This document shows, in pieces, positions 12,201 through 24,017 of a stretch of DNA of 64,000 nucleotides. The notes under the pieces were generated by a model. That model ran no database searches. It was not told the origin of the DNA and saw nothing but the letters and a program-made list of their open reading frames with translations. Source of the DNA: Cladopsammia gracilis (taxonomy: Eukaryota > Cnidaria > Anthozoa > Scleractinia > Dendrophylliidae); the NCBI GenBank assembly GCA_022457155.1, contig JAJGOT010000001.1, positions 2,131,001-2,195,000 of the forward strand. Direction: 5' to 3'. Made by a program: the position numbers and the translations under genes. Within the stretch, counting starts at the first letter, position 1. Each line of letters opens with the position of its first letter.

Positions 12201-15200
12201 ATTTTGAAGGAATTTTCAGTCATTCCTTCTCAAGGTATATAAAATTTTCTTAACACCTTGATTTGATTGAAAATCGAAATTTCTTAATATTTCCGCATAG
12301 GTGTTTCGTTGTTGTGAGGTCCTTTATACGAAGTCCACCTTTTTCGCCTGCGACTAGTCTTTACAAAAAATAATGATAGTTCATGATAAATGTTAACAGG
12401 TTACCTCATTTGTCCATAGGGTCATTGAGAAAAACGAAACGAGAAAATGCCATGAGCGAGAAAAAGATTTTTAACATATGTAAGTATCGGGGACATTTTT
12501 ATGAACTCTAGGAATAGGGCCTGGACTGAGACGCCTGGATCTCAGTTAAATCGTTAGTCATTTCTCAGCTATCAGTTAATTTTGACGGATCTCAGATTCT
12601 AGACCATTCTGATAGATCTCTAAATGAGGTAGTTGTATCGCCCATAAATAAGAAAATCCATGATCTATTTTTGCGACGACTTCAAAAGAGGGCATTATTG
12701 ACCTTAACTTAAAAAATAAATGAATAAGTAAATACGTTAAACAGTCAGCATGTATTAAGCAACTTATTAGTTAGTTAATTAATTTTAATTGATTCATTTC
12801 AAATCAGTTCAAATTTGAAGATTCAACTACTTAGATCTGCTGCCCGAAACGTTTCATTGATTGTAGCTATTTTTTGTTCACGTTTTAAACACGTCAGATA
12901 TTAATTTAATCAAGTGTCACGCATCACCTGCAAAACAGCAACTTCCTTTTACTCCAATTTAAATGTATTAAGCAAAATTATAAAATTGTACAGAAACTCC
13001 AACAAGTTGTTTCTTTAGGTAGCTCTCATTCCACTGTTGAACATGTATTCCTAATACTCGAGTAAAAAAGACTGCTTTCCCCCCTTCGTCTCCGTCATAA
13101 ACACTGACTCCAGATTTAACATTCTGCCAGTCGTGTTCTAACGTCAGTGGTTCCATGTTTTCTTTTCAGCTATTGTAATGACCCATCATAAGTTGAAAAC
13201 AGAAGATGTAGCACAATGTCTTATATCCGGGACTTTTAATCTGACATCTGACGTTCTCAGACAACTGTTGGCATTTGCTCCTGATGATCGAGAGGTAACC
13301 ATGGTTATAGTTGTTAACAATTATTTACCGAAGTGGAGGTAAATATAAATAGAAAATACTATACGGAGTTTGAGTAGCCAATCAGAGAGCGCGAAAAACG
13401 CTATTCACGGTGCAGTATATACTGAAGACTGATAGCGTTTTGTCTGTCTCAAATTGATAGTTATGACAATGTATGTAATGTTTACTACATGATCGGGAGT
13501 GTTGTATCGGTCTATACAATCGCGAGCCGAAGGCGAGTGAATGTATAGTGCCGATACAACACGGACGCGAATGTTGTAAACAACTTGCGAAATTCACATT
13601 CACATGTAAACTAGATACAACTACTCGTGAATTGTATCTGGAATACAAATTAGATACAACCACTCGTGAGTTGTATCAAGATTGTATCGGCCTATACAGG
13701 GTAATCATGTGATTGGAATGGCTCATTTCTATTTGTTAGTACCCTTATGAATTATTAATGAATTTTACAAAGGTCTTTATACCTTAAGTAACTGAGCAAT
13801 TAAACTTTTCTGAACTTTTGATTCTCGCGTCATCTTTAGTTTTTGGGATTGAAAATTCACGTTATACCTTTGCATGCCATCTGATGTTAGGTACCCCAAG
13901 CTCAAAATACGAGTGTTACTGTTGTGGATAACAGTTAGTGAAACTAAAAGCAGGACCTTTATTTGAAAACAGTTTGAACGATTTTTAAATAAAAATTGCT
14001 TACCAGAACTCCACTCGTCTAGTTGTATCTTGTGTGATTTATGGGTCGAAATTTGAAGCGATTTCAGCGATTTTTTGTTCATTCTTTCTGCCTACCATAT
14101 TTAATTTGGAGCTCGGTTACCTGCATGTGGTCTCATCTGTTTATTTTGTCTAACCAGGCAAAAGCTATAAGAAAACAGGACAGAGAAAACGAGTCTTTAA
14201 TTGAGCCGGCGGAGCGCTTCTATCTCGAGGTAATGTGTACTTTTTATTACTTTCCTTCTTTTTCTTTAACTTAAAAGTTCACTTATATTATTGCCAAGAA
14301 CAGAGAATTCAAAGATTACATGCATGTCTAACGTCGGCTTTAATGAAATCTAAATGGGGATTATTTTTATTTCTTCTTGGCAGATTGCAGCGTCTGTTCC
14401 TTCCTATAAAGAGAGACTCCGAACGGTTTTACTTAAAGCTCAGCTTCAAGAAAGGATCGCTCAAATTAAACCAGTAAGATATTTAAAACTGCGACGTGGC
14501 TCCAGCAGGACCTGCGCACAGAGCGTTTTTCGAATGAGTGTCGTTAAACCAAAGTAATTACTCTGGCCAATCTCAGCGCAGACAATCCAATAAACCAATA
14601 AGAATGCGAAGCAAATAGTTTACACGTAGCCGGCGCCAAGCGCGGGAAAACGCTTTCAAGCAAGTCACGAATGGTTTTAATTTTACTTCTGATTGGTTGA
14701 GAAAGTGGCGCGAGACTTTTTAGCCAATCACAAAGCATAACAATGCAAAACCAAAGAAATAGCTAAATTACTTTCGACACTCAATTGAAAGGCTTAGCGT
14801 ACCTGTTGATCGAAAAGAACAATCATGAAAGAACAAAACAGAGTGCTTTCGTTGTAAGCTCTCATGCATTGAACCAACATATTGATAACGTTCAGTAGCA
14901 TTTCTTTAGCTACACATCGAGAAAGCCTTGGATTGGTCGCCAAATTAAAGAATCTGACCCACACAGTTTGCATTGCGCGCCTACGTTGGTTCATCCGCCA
15001 TTTTCAGGGCCCCCGAAAGTCCATACTGTATTGTAGATGAGAAATTCACCCGTGCAAGAGGTGATATGCTTGCCCAAATATGGAATAGAGCCGTATTATA
15101 ACAATAAGAGAAGCGCGCAATGCAAACTGGGTGGGTCAGACTCTTTAAAGTTAATCAGTTAGCAACCAATCAGTAGCACTTGTTAGACCTAGGCAGCGCA

Positions 15201-18200
15201 ACTCCATAACAGTATTCGACATTCGTAGGTCTCAGAAACTCTAACGTTTGTTAGCGGGTGAGAGAAATGACGAATTACAATTAAAACAAACTTACGCTTA
15301 TGCTTATAACTTGAAAGTTATAAGCATAAATAGCTTGTAAAATACCTCCAAACTGACACACCTTATATGTAGTCTTTCCAATTAAAGTGGAAAAACTCTG
15401 TTTATTTCTTATTTCAGCATCTTGAAACCGTCATCACAGCCTGCGAGGAACTCATATCGAGTGAAAAGCTCACAACATTTATAGAGGTACATTGGTTATA
15501 AAGAGAGTAACTCAGTTTATCATATCAATTTATACAACCTATAAAAGTTCGAAATAATTAATGCACCCCTTTAATTCCCCCATTCCAAACTAGTCTCCAA
15601 ATCCTAAAATGCGGCGGCCGAATCCCTACAATAGTGACACACAATTACAAATTACTGTTATTCGAGCGGTTTTCAAGTGAGTGTCGAACTTCATTTCGCG
15701 ATTGCTTTGGTTTTGCATTGCTACGCTCTGTGATTGGCTAAAAAATCTCGCACCACTTTCTCAACCAATCAGAGATAAAAACCAAAACCAACTGTGACTT
15801 GCTCGTATGCGTTTTCCCGCGTATAGCGCGGGTTTCATGTATTTATTGCTTCGAGCTCTGATTGGTTCATAAGATTGTCTGTGTCTGTTGTGATCGGCCA
15901 GAGTAATTACTTTGGTCTTGATATTATGACACTCAGCTGAAAACCGCTCTTTAAGTTTCTTTTTCGTGCAGCCTATTCTGTATTTCATACTTGTTTGTAA
16001 AGCACGCGCAATTGTCTTTTTACTAAAACACTAAAATGTCTTTTGGACAGTAATATATATATCAACTCGGGGTTTATGGTTTTAGGGTAATGATGATAAT
16101 GCATTCAGAGAATAATAAGTGGTTCTTTCGTTTTAGATGCTTCTAACCATGGGAAATATAATGAACGGAAGCGACGTTTGTGCTTTTAAAATAGCATTTG
16201 TTACTAAGGTAAGCGAGTGAATACTTACAAAACCAGAACATATATCAGTACTTAGGTAGCAAACAGTTAGGAAACCTAATCGTAAAAAAAAACATATTTA
16301 ACACTTTCACTCTTACAGTCATTTATAAAGACATGTAGTGTAATTCTAACTTTTTAGTCTGTGGACAAAATCCTATGGTGTGGCCATTCAAATGAAACCT
16401 CTTTGGCAGTACTTTTACATAGTACCATTTGTTTTTCAATATTTTACAAAATAAATTTTTGTATTTTTCTTGAATTTTGAGGTTCGGCACTCTTCGGATT
16501 TAAAGGGTTAAATAAAAAGATATTTAAATGTGTGTATATAGGTGAGGTTCGGAGGCATTTTTGATACTCTGTTTCTTATGCATTTTGTTTTTCAGTTGAT
16601 GGATTATAAATCGTCTGTGAATAAGAGCACATCAGTTCTTGATTACCTGACAAGGGTCATCATTACCAAATGTCCGCGCATTGCAGCGTTAGAAGAGGAC
16701 CTCAAACACGTGCAACAAGCGTCAAGAGGTATCGATATCACTTGTTTTGCTGGAGGCCGTTTCCATGGAAACAGAGCATCTAAACAATTACAAATATTGT
16801 GCAAGAATTGAATGATGAATTTTAATATATTAAATATTTCGAGTTTCCTACGAAGAACTCTTTTTAAACCTTTTCTATCCTACGGAAACGGGTTAAGAAC
16901 AACTGTTTGGAAATTAAACTATTAACTGAATTGCTCGGATATGATTTTCAAAAAACATTTGCGAAATTTTAGAATCATTCATCGAAGTCAACGCAAGAAA
17001 GTCTGCGATATTAAGTTTCCTTTTCTTTTGGCTTTGTGACGTCATAAAATATCGAAAACCTACATTTTTGAGTGAGCGCGGCATCAGCCCGCGCGGCTAT
17101 GAAACTATATATGAAGAACCACCAGTAATTTGATCTTTTCAAATTTTGTCAGTTCCACTCAAGTCGCTGGACAAAGATATCGGCGAGCTAAATGCAGAAA
17201 TTCAGGTGAGAAGGAAATTACCTATGATTCTATCCTAACTCGCTACGAGTCTCTCGTAGCTCAGTGGTTTTTGATTTATTAAATTTCTGCCTTTTTTGTT
17301 AGGTCCTGGAAGAAGATGTTGAGAAAATTAGGAATGAAAGCATAAAAGAAAACGAAGATGCTTTCCGCGCAGGCATTGAAGTATCCTTTAGAATGTTTTA
17401 TATGTATCGATATTTTATTTATTTTAGTGGCTTCATCTTGCATAGAATGTAAGTTTTGGTAAATGTCCTTGACAACAATTTAAGCTATTCACTGTTTCCG
17501 CAAAAGAAGAGCTCGAAGATGTGTTGGCACTGCGAAAAATAGTGAAAAGAAAAATTCACCTTTTAGTTCAGTACTTTGGCGAAGAATCCATCAAGCCAGA
17601 AGAATTGTTTGGAATTTTTGCCACGCTGCTGCGACAATTTGAGGTATAAACAAATAATTAAAGAAACAATTAACTTTTAAGTACTTTATCCCGATACTGG
17701 ACAGTTTTGAAAAGGAGCAATTCCCCAAAAGTACGAAAATGGATGATATAAAACGCAACAATGTAGCCTACAAAACAGGCGGTTTTGGGGTGCTCAAGCG
17801 GGTTCACTTGTGGTGCGCGAGCGCAAAGCGCGAAGCACGCAAGAGAGAAGGCGTTTGTAGACATGGTAATAGGGACGGGAAGATGGACAGGAATTGATCT
17901 TGAAGTCCCGGCTAAAATGCTAAGAGGAAATAGGTAAAACTAGTAGTAATCACAGATTAAAAGAATGCGTTCGCAGGGTGCGACAAAAATTTCATGATTC
18001 ACTTGTCCTTCGGACAACTATCAGCAAGAACTTGGTTGTCCGAAGCCCAAAAGTGATTCAGTGTCCAAAACGTGTTAAACAATAACAAAGAAATAAAACT
18101 AGCGGGAATAAACATGTTAAGAAACTTAAGCTAAATTACATATTGTGAGGCCTGATGTTTTTACTAGTATGTGTAAATAAAGCTAATTAGTTCAGTTCAG

Positions 18201-19823
18201 GTTTGACGTGGCAGTGTTTTCTAGTGCTCTTGAAAGTGGCGTTTGCTTTCCATATTTTCCTTTTGCTGTAGTTTGGCCTTTGTTTTTCACATCACCACTC
18301 GAAGATTTAGATCCCACGGATTCATTCTTCTTAGCATTAGAGATGCTTTCGTTCTTATTTTGTTTTGGAAGAAAATGGAACAACGTGCTCTGTCGAGGTT
18401 CAGCCATTTTTAATTTCAGTCCAGGGGCCGGTAAAGTCTAGATTCCATAGCTCAGAAGGAGGTCGGACACCTTATTGAGACTTATATAACGGAGTAACTG
18501 GTTAGCTTTCAGTTAGGGTTGGGGGTAGCAGTTTATATAGCTAAATTTAGGATTAAGCAACCCGAGAAGCTAGGTGGTACAGTGGTACGGTAGGCCATGT
18601 AAGTCTAAGCCTAGCTGAGGTCACAGGTTCAATCCTGAGTGGAGATTTTAGATTTTCTTTTTTACACTTAAAAATTTAGTGAAAATAAAATTCTAAGTGT
18701 CGACATTACGTTATAGAATTCTCAATAAGGTGTCCGACCTCCTTCTGAACTATAGAAGGTAGACTCTACCACAGGGGCCTTAGGACTGAGATAAACCCAA
18801 ACGGGCGAGGTTACATAGCCTTCATGGATATTACGTTAGGAAACAAAGCATGGCTTCAAGCCGGTGTTGAAATTTGTTGGACTGACTTCGTTTAGCCTTC
18901 TTTTGTAAAGTAAGAACCTTCGTTTTTTGTCAATTTTCATTTGTTTTATTATTTGTGGGCAAAGAGAAATGTGCTTGTCCCTCGGACAAGCCGTGTCAAA
19001 GATTTACTCGTCCGAATCAAATTTCTACTTGTCCCGGACAATCGGACAGAGGCTTTGTCGCACCCTGAGTTCGGCGGACCAGGAGAGGGTACCTGCAATT
19101 TCCAGCCGAGAGGTATCCCTGAAAAATATGCGGGGCGGTTAATACAGTAGAACAATAGCTTTCAAAACAAACAAAAGCGTCATAGGTTCAGAGCAGTTTT
19201 CAATTGAGTGTTGTAAAACCAAAATCAAAGTAATTACTCTGGCCAATCACAAGACAGGCAGACAATCTAATCAACCAATCAAAACTCGTAGCGAATACAT
19301 GTAGCCGGTTCCAAGCGCGGGAAAACGCGTGCAAGCAAGTCACGATTGGTTTTCGTTTTACTTCTGATTGGTTGAGAAAATGGCGCGAAATGTTTTAGCC
19401 AATCACAAAGCGTAGCAATGCAAAACCGAAGCTATCACGAAATTACTTTCGACACTCAATTAAAAACCGCTCTATACGCCGATATAAACCACGCGATTGT
19501 TTCCAATCATGGTAAACCTCAAGAGTGGCAAACAACAATTTATCGTAAAAAGGGTTGTTGTTGTTCATCGTGGTGAACACACTAGTAAAGAAGTATTTTT
19601 TCGTTTGTCTCACGATGTAGTCACTTCCGATGTGGATCGCGACGTTTCGACTGCATACTGCTAGTCTTCTTCAGGCGATGGGGTCCACTGGCAGTATGCA
19701 GTCGAAACGTCGCGATCCACATCGGAAGTGACTACATCGTGAGACAAACGAAAAAATACTTCTTTACTAGCAATTTATCATTTCCCTTTATTTTTTTAGG
19801 ATGTCCTAAAGACGTACAAGTGA
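9292..19823 (+). CDS. Formin-type protein, FH1-FH2 portion (3' part of gene, 14 exons)
   Basis: Formins nucleate and processively elongate actin filaments through a dimeric FH2 domain fed with profilin-actin by FH1. Exons: 9292-9327, 10081-10280, 12156-12234, 12420-12479, 13170-13294, 14158-14229, 14384-14473, 15418-15486, 16137-16208, 16596-16728, 17153-17205, 17303-17380, 17485-17643, 19800-19823 (TGA stop). All have AG/GT borders and compatible phases, giving 1,245 in-frame coding bases (415 codons) before the stop. FH1 is a run of about 14 prolines broken by SS (about 10125-10181), followed by KLSWETL and TIWKK, the FH2 start. The GN-x-MN motif appears as MGNIMNGSD (16137 exon). KHVQQASR resembles FHDC1-type FH2 domains. 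The protein ends right after FH2, without a visible DAD. The first listed exon enters with a two-base remainder, so 5' exons are missing; I could not place them. Polyadenylation signals follow. The subfamily is tentative. Confidence 0.92.
9812..9896 (-). repeat. Truncated copy of the 23520-23888 element
   Basis: In inverted orientation this matches the left ~80 bp of the 23520-23888 element, including the terminal TACCATTCGCCACCCCT. It lies in the intron between the first two formin exons listed. Confidence 0.7.
11716..12012. mobile_element. Foldback element with internal (GATTCC)n
   Basis: The ends AGCTGGTTGCCACTAGTGAC and the complement of TAGTGGGAACCAAGCT bracket about 297 bp. The interior carries purine-rich CGGAGTCxGAGTCGGAA words on one side and a GATTCC hexamer run (about 11946-11978) on the other, so both halves can pair. 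It is intronic in the formin gene. Confidence 0.6.
13495..13567. repeat. Inverted repeat around GTGTTGTATCGG
   Basis: GTGTTGTATCGGTCTATAC and CTATAGTGCCGATACAACAC form an imperfect palindrome. TAGATACAACxACTCGTGA words follow downstream as direct repeats (13612-13680). It is intronic in the formin gene. Confidence 0.5.
14520..14798. mobile_element. MITE family M1, copy A
   Basis: Termini of the type AGAGCGGTTTTCAATTGAG followed by TGTCG are shared with copies at 15664-15950 and 19190-19473. The interior has repeated CCAAT/ATTGG words and GCGGGAAAACGC. It is about 280 bp, non-coding and located in a formin intron. Confidence 0.7.
15664..15950. mobile_element. MITE family M1, copy B (inverted relative to A)
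   Basis: Begins GAGCGGTTTTCAAGTGAG and ends CTCAGCTGAAAACCGCTCT. The interior order is reversed relative to copies A and C. It is located in a formin intron. Confidence 0.7.
18192..18407 (-). pseudogene. N-terminal fragment, PIP-box-like, of a putative hAT transposase
   Basis: This 71-codon frame starts with a methionine and, after four residues, QSTLFHFLPK. That is close to a PCNA-interacting box (Q-x-x-L-x-x-F-F/L), followed by a Lys/Ser/Asn-rich disordered stretch. hAT-like transposases and ZNF862/ZMYM-type proteins derived from them often begin with such a Q-x-x-L-x-x-F motif. It sits on the minus strand inside the CAGGG-terminated element and stops before any zinc finger or catalytic region, so it is best read as the remnant first exon of a deleted transposase. 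A chance frame is possible. Confidence 0.4.
18417..18788 (+). mobile_element. Inverted-repeat element carrying a tRNA-like module, copy 1
   Basis: Imperfect arms of about 65-70 bp (18417-18483 and 18717-18788; core CAGAAGGAGGTCGGACACC) enclose a tRNA-like segment. The segment has box A TGGTACAGTGG (18575-18585), box B GGTTCAATCCT (18626-18636) and then a T-rich stretch. The end of the interior (AGTGAAAAT, then TTCTAAGTGTCG) is shared with the element at 36067-36573, whose arms are unrelated. It is nested in the hAT-like element. Confidence 0.6.
19190..19473. mobile_element. MITE family M1, copy C
   Basis: Begins AGAGCAGTTTTCAATTGAG and ends CTCAATTAAAAACCGCTCT, in the same orientation as copy A. 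CCAATCACAA and GATTGGTTGAGAAA lie inside. It is located in the last formin intron. Confidence 0.75.
19582..19770. mobile_element. Palindrome of Penelope-like terminal sequence
   Basis: The arms 19582-19657 and about 19694-19770 are near-perfect inverted copies. Their sequence (GTCGAAACGTCGCGATC, GTGAGACAAACGAAAAAA) is the same as the 3' flank of the Penelope-like fragment at 37133-37213. This is therefore a head-to-head pair of Penelope-like 3' ends lying 30 bp before the last formin exon. Confidence 0.75.
19644..19674 (-). ncRNA. Hammerhead-like core, Penelope-derived
   Basis: On the minus strand CTGAAGA is followed by a stem (GACT, bulged A, GCA, loop GTA, TGC, AGTC) and GAAAC. The same core with compatible stem II occurs at 37133-37165. 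The architecture matches CUGANGA - stem II - GAAA. Cleavage-site stems were not resolved. Confidence 0.45.
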
Positions 19824-19969
19824 AGGAAGCTGCCCCAAATAGAGTCTAATTTTCACCTATCAAGCGAATTTTATTCATCTCGAATCGTTTTGTTGAATTG
19901 AGGTTAAAAATTATGTAATATTGAAGCAGCAAAAAAACTGTCTATTCGGATTGTGTCAGTCAAAACCTC

Positions 19970-20174
19970 AATAAAATAGCGAATAGGTTGTCACTGATTT
20001 AAGTCAATCAAGTTATTATAAACATTGAAGCAAACATTTTATCATTGTATATAAAATTAAATTGACTCCCTTTCACCAGAGGGAAGATTATCCATGTTTG
20101 TTTTGAAACGAGTAATTTTGACCAAGCAGACGTCGTCCACTGAATGTTTGTTTTGTAAATACTTTGGCAATAAA
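19970..20174 (+). terminator. Polyadenylation signals of the formin gene
   Basis: AATAAA occurs at 19970-19975 and 20169-20174, 147 and 346 bp after the stop codon. The second is followed by GT/T-rich DNA. Either could end the transcript. Confidence 0.5.
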
Positions 20175-21142
20175 GGCTGAGTTGTATCCATAAACTGTTG
20201 CTGTTCTCATAACAACGAAGTCGTTTTAATGCGGACTAAAAAAGACAGTTTTATCAACAAGGAAAACGAATTGTTTAGGTCGTCCTAAAATGTACTGAAC
20301 CAAGCAATAAACGAAGAGAATAAACTAAGAATGATTAATCCATTTGCCATGCAGCTGATTTGAGTTTGTGACACTGATTAAAATAATTTGCAAAGCGAAA
20401 AGAAAACAATTTTGAGAAACGATACAACTGAAAGAAAAAAAACAACTGAGAAAACATTGCAATTCAAATTTATCCGTGACAGATCACCGCCGGCAGTGAA
20501 GTAATTAGAACATCTTTCATCAAATCATAGTTCATAAAGTGCAATGGTTATAAAACCTGAGAATGTCTTTGTTCGATGCTTTTGTTATGGTTTTTCGGCC
20601 TTGACCGTGCTTATGACACAATAGATTTGAAGTTTTGTTCGAGCAACTGGCCAATAGAAATGGTGCTATTAAGTTATTCAGTCATATAGCGTGTGATCAA
20701 AAAACAAAAGATGTGCACGGTCAAGTACTGACGGTTCAGCTGATAAATTGTAGCTGCTTTGTTATCGCCATTACAGTCTGCAAGGTTTCATAACCAGTCG
20801 TCCCTCGATTTACTATGATCAAATCAAGGATCAAAACAAAAACGAAAATATTGGGGAGGTGCTATAAGGTCAAGAAATAATGTCTCGCCCTATGATTGGT
20901 CAATTTATGACAAACAACCAGAAACTATCACATGAGAGCTATTGTTTTCATTTTGTTTGCGTCGTGCATAGGCGAGAGCAGTGACGAAGCAATTTTAACC
21001 GCGCACTGGTGCTAATTATCTCTCCCGCCAAAATATTTGTGTCAACGATTCTTGGTATAAGATAAAGAAAAAAGAGACTAGCCAATGAGAATCATTGATT
21101 CTGTGTCATACAAGTGACAATACCTTAGTTGTTGCCTCAAGA

Positions 21143-21228
21143 GCCAATGAAGGGCTTGCGTTTTGCACGTGCAGACTTGGCGGTGTTCTTGCATAATACG
21201 CACGTGTGTCAACTGGAGGACTTAAAAA
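21143..21228 (+). promoter_or_regulatory. Putative histone H3 promoter
   Basis: GCCAATGA (CCAAT box, about 21143-21150; another at about 21080) lies upstream of a TATA-like CTTAAAAAG (about 21220-21228), which is about 95 bp before the ATG. The spacing fits a compact histone promoter. Assignment rests on motifs only. Confidence 0.5.
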
Positions 21229-21317
21229 GCTTTGGCAAACTATTCGCCTTCTCACACTACCAAGAAGATCTGTACGTTTGAGAGTCCTTCGTCAAAAAAG
21301 AAGCTTCAAGAACTTGA

Positions 21318-21731
<414 letters not shown>

Positions 21732-22784
21732 AAGAACAGTGACTCTTGGTATTTTTCACAATAATTTGACTGTTTTTCTTTTAGTGAATTTCAGCTTTTA
21801 AGAACATTATTTTTTTTCCCACGTCGCCTAAACACAGAGAATTTATGTTAACATACTTCATATTTTACGAATCATGTTTTTTCCGCCATCGCTGGCATGT
21901 GCTACTGACTATATTTACGAACTAGATATACGAACCATTGTTTACGACTTGACTGACCGACACGAGCGTTAATACGAATTAAGAACCATCATTTACGACT
22001 TGACGAAGTAGAAAGTTTGCTAAAAATGTCTTGGTTAGGATAAAAAACAAATTGTAACAAGACTGAATGTTAACGTACTAGATTTACGTCCCATTTATGA
22101 CTTGACGCATTTGAAGAAGTCTGAGAAATTTTGTATTCGTATTCACGGAAAACGTATTGTGAGATAGAATTGAAACATTTGTAAATAGATTCAAAATTCA
22201 GAGCGTGTATTACTCTATGCCATAGTACACCGCAGTAGTATTTAGTATTTTTAGTATTTAGCTTTCTTCTTACACCGTTAAATTTTAATTAAAATTCGAA
22301 GTCCCATTTTTGTCTCGTTATTGTTGTCGCAGTAGTTTGAGTGTCCCTGTCAATAGAGGGTGGTCTAGATCACGTTTCACGAAAAATAAAATTGTCATTT
22401 CACGTTTCACGGAGAATAAAATGGCCATTTCCATTCTTTACTTTTTGCTAAATAAATTACATCCAAAGTACAGCTTTGTTTGTTGTCTTCATCGACCGTC
22501 CACTCCTCGTTCTTCCTGATGTAAAAAGAAAACTGAGTTCCTTGTTTTGCTGATGTTGTGTAAAATTACCTAACCTTGTAGAGTGGCCTGGGGTCCAGAA
22601 TGACGATCAGTCACGGTCATGTATTCGTCACCGGCGTAGTTAAACGCTTATTGGACAATTTTTTGGGAGGAAGAAGGAATCACAGTTTACAGTAGCATTT
22701 CACGAGAAAAAAACAACAGTCATTTTGCACTGAGTGCTCGTGAAAATAGCCATTTCACAATTCACGGGAAAAAAAAAGGCCTTT
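21732..22784. other. H3 downstream region, no further gene
   Basis: Contains repeated ATTTACGACTTGAC-type words (about 21935-22110), candidate poly(A) signals AATAAA, and CATTTCACG words (22395-22700). I see no exon. Confidence 0.5.
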
Positions 22785-23025
22785 AGGGACGGACCATTTA
22801 ATTTTTGTGGGGGGGGGGGGGGGGGGGTGGGTTTGGGCAATTACCAAAAATAAATTCCTGCAGAAGAAATTTAAGGGGAAAGAAATTCGTGCACAAGAAA
22901 GCACGTGAAAAAAAATTCAAGCATTAAGGTAAAAAAATTCTTGCAAATAGTGATGCTGAAAAAAAAAATTCATGCTCAGAAGAAATTGCCCAACCCTCCC
23001 CACAAAAATTAAATGGTCCGTCCCT
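22785..23025. mobile_element. MITE with AGGGACGGACCATTTAATTT termini and internal poly-G
   Basis: Near-perfect 28-bp inverted termini enclose about 240 bp. An uninterrupted G run of roughly 19 bp (about 22809-22827) follows the left terminus. Confidence 0.8.
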
Positions 23026-23519
23026 TACCACCCTCTTAATATTGTCACATCACGTAACCTTCTTAATATGCCATGTGACGTTGTCTTAATCCGGAGCCCG
23101 ACTTGTTTGTCAAGCAATAAGCTTTACAGCCAATATTGGTCGCCGATACACAGTATTAAGGACGTTCTCGCAAAAATCTTCTGACAATGATTTTTGTGAA
23201 ACTCTTGCTGCGGCTTGATAAGGAGTTATTCTTGTCAGAAATTCAAAAAAATGGAGGGTTACCAAGCTTCGTTTCGGAGCCACTAAGATACCTGAAAGGC
23301 CACCCTAATACCGAAAAATCGGTCTTACTCGATATGGCCCCAATGTCCGTTTGTCCAAAAATATTGCGAATGAATCTCTATCCTGAATAGAACTTTCTAT
23401 ACCAAATTTTATGAGTGGTTCTATACAGCAAATTAAATCAACTGGTAACCAGTACAGTAAACCTGATCTTCAAACAAGAGCATTCGCAAACCCTGAGAGT
23501 CGCAAGTTAGTGGGATTCG

Positions 23520-23888
23520 AGGGGTGGCGAATGGTACCTTCAAAATCGTGGGTCTCGGAAAATTTTGGCCCGGTCTCGAAATCTCGGCCGTTTTTGTTTT
23601 AAGTCTCAAAGTCTCGTTTGGCTAGTGCTTTTTCTGTCTCGGAGTCTCGGATTTTTTTCCTCAAGATCTGGGAGTCTCGGATACTTTTGTCAAGCATTCT
23701 CATTCTTCATTCTTATTTGTTGTTTGACAGGTGATTCGGATATTTTTAACACTGAGTCTCGGGCTCGGTTTTTTCCCGCATTGGAACTCGGGCTCGGATT
23801 TTATAACGTAGCTGCGGTCGCGGTCTCGGATTTTGAAACAAGGGTCTCGGCGTCTCGGCGAGTCTCGGATTTACCATTCGCCACCCCT
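23520..23888. mobile_element. Inverted-repeat element of GTCTCGG repeats
   Basis: The ends AGGGGTGGCGAATGGTA and TACCATTCGCCACCCCT are exact complements. The interior is dominated by GGTCTCGGA/GGGTCTCGG words, which generate a spurious long frame (23565-23921). A truncated copy lies at 9812-9896. Confidence 0.75.
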
Positions 23889-24017
23889 AAACTTCCTAAA
23901 TTGTTTTTTTTTCATAAGTAGTTTATTGTTTTCAAGACATAAAGCTTACAAAACACTAAAACATAACTATTGAAATTAAAATTAAAACATAGTTACATTA
24001 TTGACACACAGACGCTA

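Larger units (their letters stand above)
17974..19067 (-). mobile_element. hAT-like element, internally deleted
   Basis: The ends are CAGGGTGCGACAAA and an exact 14-bp inverted copy (TTTGTCGCACCCTG), both followed inward by TTGTCC/GGACAA words. CAGGG termini are typical of hAT transposons. The element is 1,094 bp, too short for a full transposase, and carries one short minus-strand frame (18192-18407) plus a nested inverted-repeat insertion (18417-18788). The flanking 8-mers TGCGTTCG and AGTTCGGC do not match, so no target duplication is confirmed. It lies in the last formin intron. Confidence 0.6.

Noticed and set aside
23565..23921. 118-codon frame near 23.6 kb
   Set aside because: Entirely within an inverted-repeat element made of GTCTCGG words; repeat artefact.
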